This document shows positions 31,006-32,224 of a stretch of DNA of 32,224 bases, piece by piece. Below the pieces are notes generated by a model that saw only the letters and a list, made by a program, of their open reading frames with translations, was not told the DNA's origin and did not search any database. Made by a program: the position numbers and the translations under genes. Within the stretch, counting starts at the first letter, position 1. Every line of letters starts with the position of its first letter. The stretch is from positions 1-32,224 of the forward strand of contig CAMDOT010000047.1 of NCBI GenBank assembly GCA_945903635.1. The letters are read 5' to 3'. The DNA comes from Rhizobium sp. Q54. Lineage in GTDB: Bacteria; Pseudomonadota; Alphaproteobacteria; Reyranellales; Reyranellaceae.

Positions 31006-32175
31006 ATGCCTTACGCCAGCGGTCGCGTCATTCACGATGCCGACGCCCACATCATGGAACTGCCGGGCTTCCTCGAAGATCATCTGGAGGCCAAATTCCG
31101 CGCCGCCGTGACCGACAGCGTCCTATTCCCGCGCCACGAGGGCTTCCACAACACGCGCCTCACGGCCAAACCGGCGACCGACTTCGACGACCGCCAGATC
31201 ATGCTCGCCAAGAACTGGGACGCGCTCGGCTCCAGCGCCAAGCAGGACCGCCCCCGCTCCGTCGACCTGCTGGGCTTCGCCAGCCAGCTCATGTTCACCA
31301 CGGCGCTGCTCAACTATTCCTCGGTGCTCGAAGGCGGCCGCGATGCCGAGCTCACCTACGCCGTGGCCCGCGCCCACACGCGCCACATGGTCGACTTCTG
31401 CTCGGTCGACAAGCGCCTGCTGGCGACCGGCTATATCCCGCTGGTCGACTTCGAACGCACGAAGACGGCCGCGCGCGAGGCGATCGAGATGGGCGCCAAG
31501 GCGCTGATGATCCCGTCGCGCTGCCCGGACAATCATTCGCCCAGCCACATCGGCTTCGATCCGCTGTGGGCGATCGCCCAGGAAGCTGGACTGCCGATCG
31601 TGTTCCATGTCGGCGGCGGCGGGAAGCTGCTGGAAGACGCCTACTTCAACAACGGCCTGCCGCCGGTGCCCGACTTCCACGGCGGCGACGACAATTTCAA
31701 GTCGATCGACTACATGGCCATCGCCTATCCGCCGATGAAGGCGTTGACGGCGCTGGTGGTCGACCGCGTTCTCGACCGCTTCCCGCGTCTCAAGTTCGGC
31801 GTCATCGAGCAGGGCGCGTCGTGGGTGCCGGGCTGGATGCGCAACATGGATAGCGCCCACAACGCCTTCTACAAGAACGAGGAGCGGCTGCAGAAGATGT
31901 CGCTCAGGCCCAGCGAGTTCATCCAGCGCCAGGTCCGCGTCACGCCGTATCCGCACGAGGATGCGGGCTGGATCATCGCCAACTCGGGCGACGAGGTCTG
32001 TCTCTTCTCGTCCGACTACCCGCACGTCGAGGGCGGTCGCAACCCGATCAAGCGCTTCGAAGCGTCGATGGAAACGGCGGGCACCAGCGAGAACCAGAAG
32101 CATCGCTTCTATTGCGACAATTTCGTCGACCTGATGGGCGCGGGCCTCGCCCCCGAACTGAGGATCGCGGCATGA
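31006..32175 (+). CDS. amidohydrolase 2 (ACMSD-like) family metal-dependent hydrolase/decarboxylase
   Basis: A 389-residue TIM-barrel enzyme of the amidohydrolase-2 family, related to aminocarboxymuconate semialdehyde decarboxylase. The N-terminal DADAHI (11-16) supplies the first metal His, His201 in IVFHVGG another, and Asp337 in SSDYPHVEGG the conserved aspartate. The ribosome site GGAGAGGAA just upstream supports the ATG at 31006. There is no signal peptide. Family members decarboxylate or hydrolyse aromatic or muconate acids, so pairing with the FAH-type hydratase suggests ring-fission product breakdown. The exact reaction is unknown. Confidence 0.85.
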   Translation: MPYASGRVIHDADAHIMELPGFLEDHLEAKFRAAVTDSVLFPRHEGFHNTRLTAKPATDFDDRQIMLAKNWDALGSSAKQDRPRSVDLLGFASQLMFTTALLNYSSVLEGGRDAELTYAVARAHTRHMVDFCSVDKRLLATGYIPLVDFERTKTAAREAIEMGAKALMIPSRCPDNHSPSHIGFDPLWAIAQEAGLPIVFHVGGGGKLLEDAYFNNGLPPVPDFHGGDDNFKSIDYMAIAYPPMKALTALVVDRVLDRFPRLKFGVIEQGASWVPGWMRNMDSAHNAFYKNEERLQKMSLRPSEFIQRQVRVTPYPHEDAGWIIANSGDEVCLFSSDYPHVEGGRNPIKRFEASMETAGTSENQKHRFYCDNFVDLMGAGLAPELRIAA

Positions 32176-32197
32176 ACTGTCTTCCGGACCGCGCGCG

Positions 32198-32224
32198 TCC
32201 CGCGCGCTCATGAGGCGCGCGGGA
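32198..32224 (+). terminator. GC-rich hairpin after the amidohydrolase gene, cut by the window edge
   Basis: A perfect 10-bp stem, TCCCGCGCGC (32198-32207) and GCGCGCGGGA (32215-32224), with a 7-nt loop. It begins 22 nt after the stop at 32175. Any T-tract would lie beyond the window. Confidence 0.6.

Noticed and set aside
1-32224. Defence system, prophage, CRISPR array or biosynthetic gene cluster
   Set aside because: I looked for nuclease, toxin-antitoxin, integrase, repeat-spacer and NRPS/PKS signs and saw none. All recognised genes are metabolic, transport or envelope functions.

Overview
The window is about 32 kb of gene-dense, high-GC DNA. Roughly 27 protein genes sit on both strands, with short intergenic gaps (the longest is about 150 bp), frequent 1-10 nt gaps or overlaps, and heavy use of GTG/TTG starts. 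Tat-type signals, many substrate-binding-protein transporters, an NdvA-like exporter, a XylB-like sugar dehydrogenase and a PhhA/Lrp pair point to a soil- or plant-associated alphaproteobacterium (Rhizobiales or Rhodospirillales/Reyranella-like). That placement is inference. I see no rRNA, tRNA, CRISPR, phage or transposase gene.

Layout. 1-2268: a BMP-type substrate-binding protein gene broken by an in-frame TAG, a divergent RutB-like cysteine hydrolase behind a good sigma-54 promoter candidate, and a small SET-domain protein. 2391-4320: an MgtC/DUF4010 membrane protein and an alpha/beta hydrolase, overlapping. 4301-7519 (minus): a four-gene operon of aldose 1-epimerase, XylB-like dehydrogenase, an unknown membrane protein and a tandem DUF3592 membrane protein. 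7647-12927 (plus): a carbohydrate-type binding protein, two permeases, an HpcH/HpaI aldolase and a CodA-like amidohydrolase. No ATPase gene is present in this run. 12924-15495 (minus): a complete NitT/Tau/Thi-type importer. 15566-18557 (minus): an NdvA-like exporter and an M20 amidohydrolase. 18634-20917: a PLP threonine dehydratase, an Lrp regulator and phenylalanine hydroxylase, with a clear inverted repeat between the last two. 20914-25372: an ADP-forming acyl-CoA synthetase, a tripartite-tricarboxylate (Bug) binding protein with a RidA-family protein, and an SMP-30 lactonase. 25524-28195: two divergent PLP aminotransferases. 28200-32175: beta carbonic anhydrase, a crotonase-fold protein lacking both catalytic glutamates, a small lipoprotein, a FAH-family hydratase and an ACMSD-type amidohydrolase.

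Together the genes describe nutrient scavenging and small-molecule catabolism: uptake of sugars, acids and N-heterocycle-like compounds, oxidation of aldoses to lactones or acids, retro-aldol cleavage of 2-keto acids, and amino-acid catabolism. I did not find an obvious wholly new multi-gene system. The most noteworthy signals are two sigma-54-like promoters, the phhA/lrp operator, 15-bp tandem repeats at two translation starts, a 148-bp compound palindromic element, and the interrupted BMP gene.
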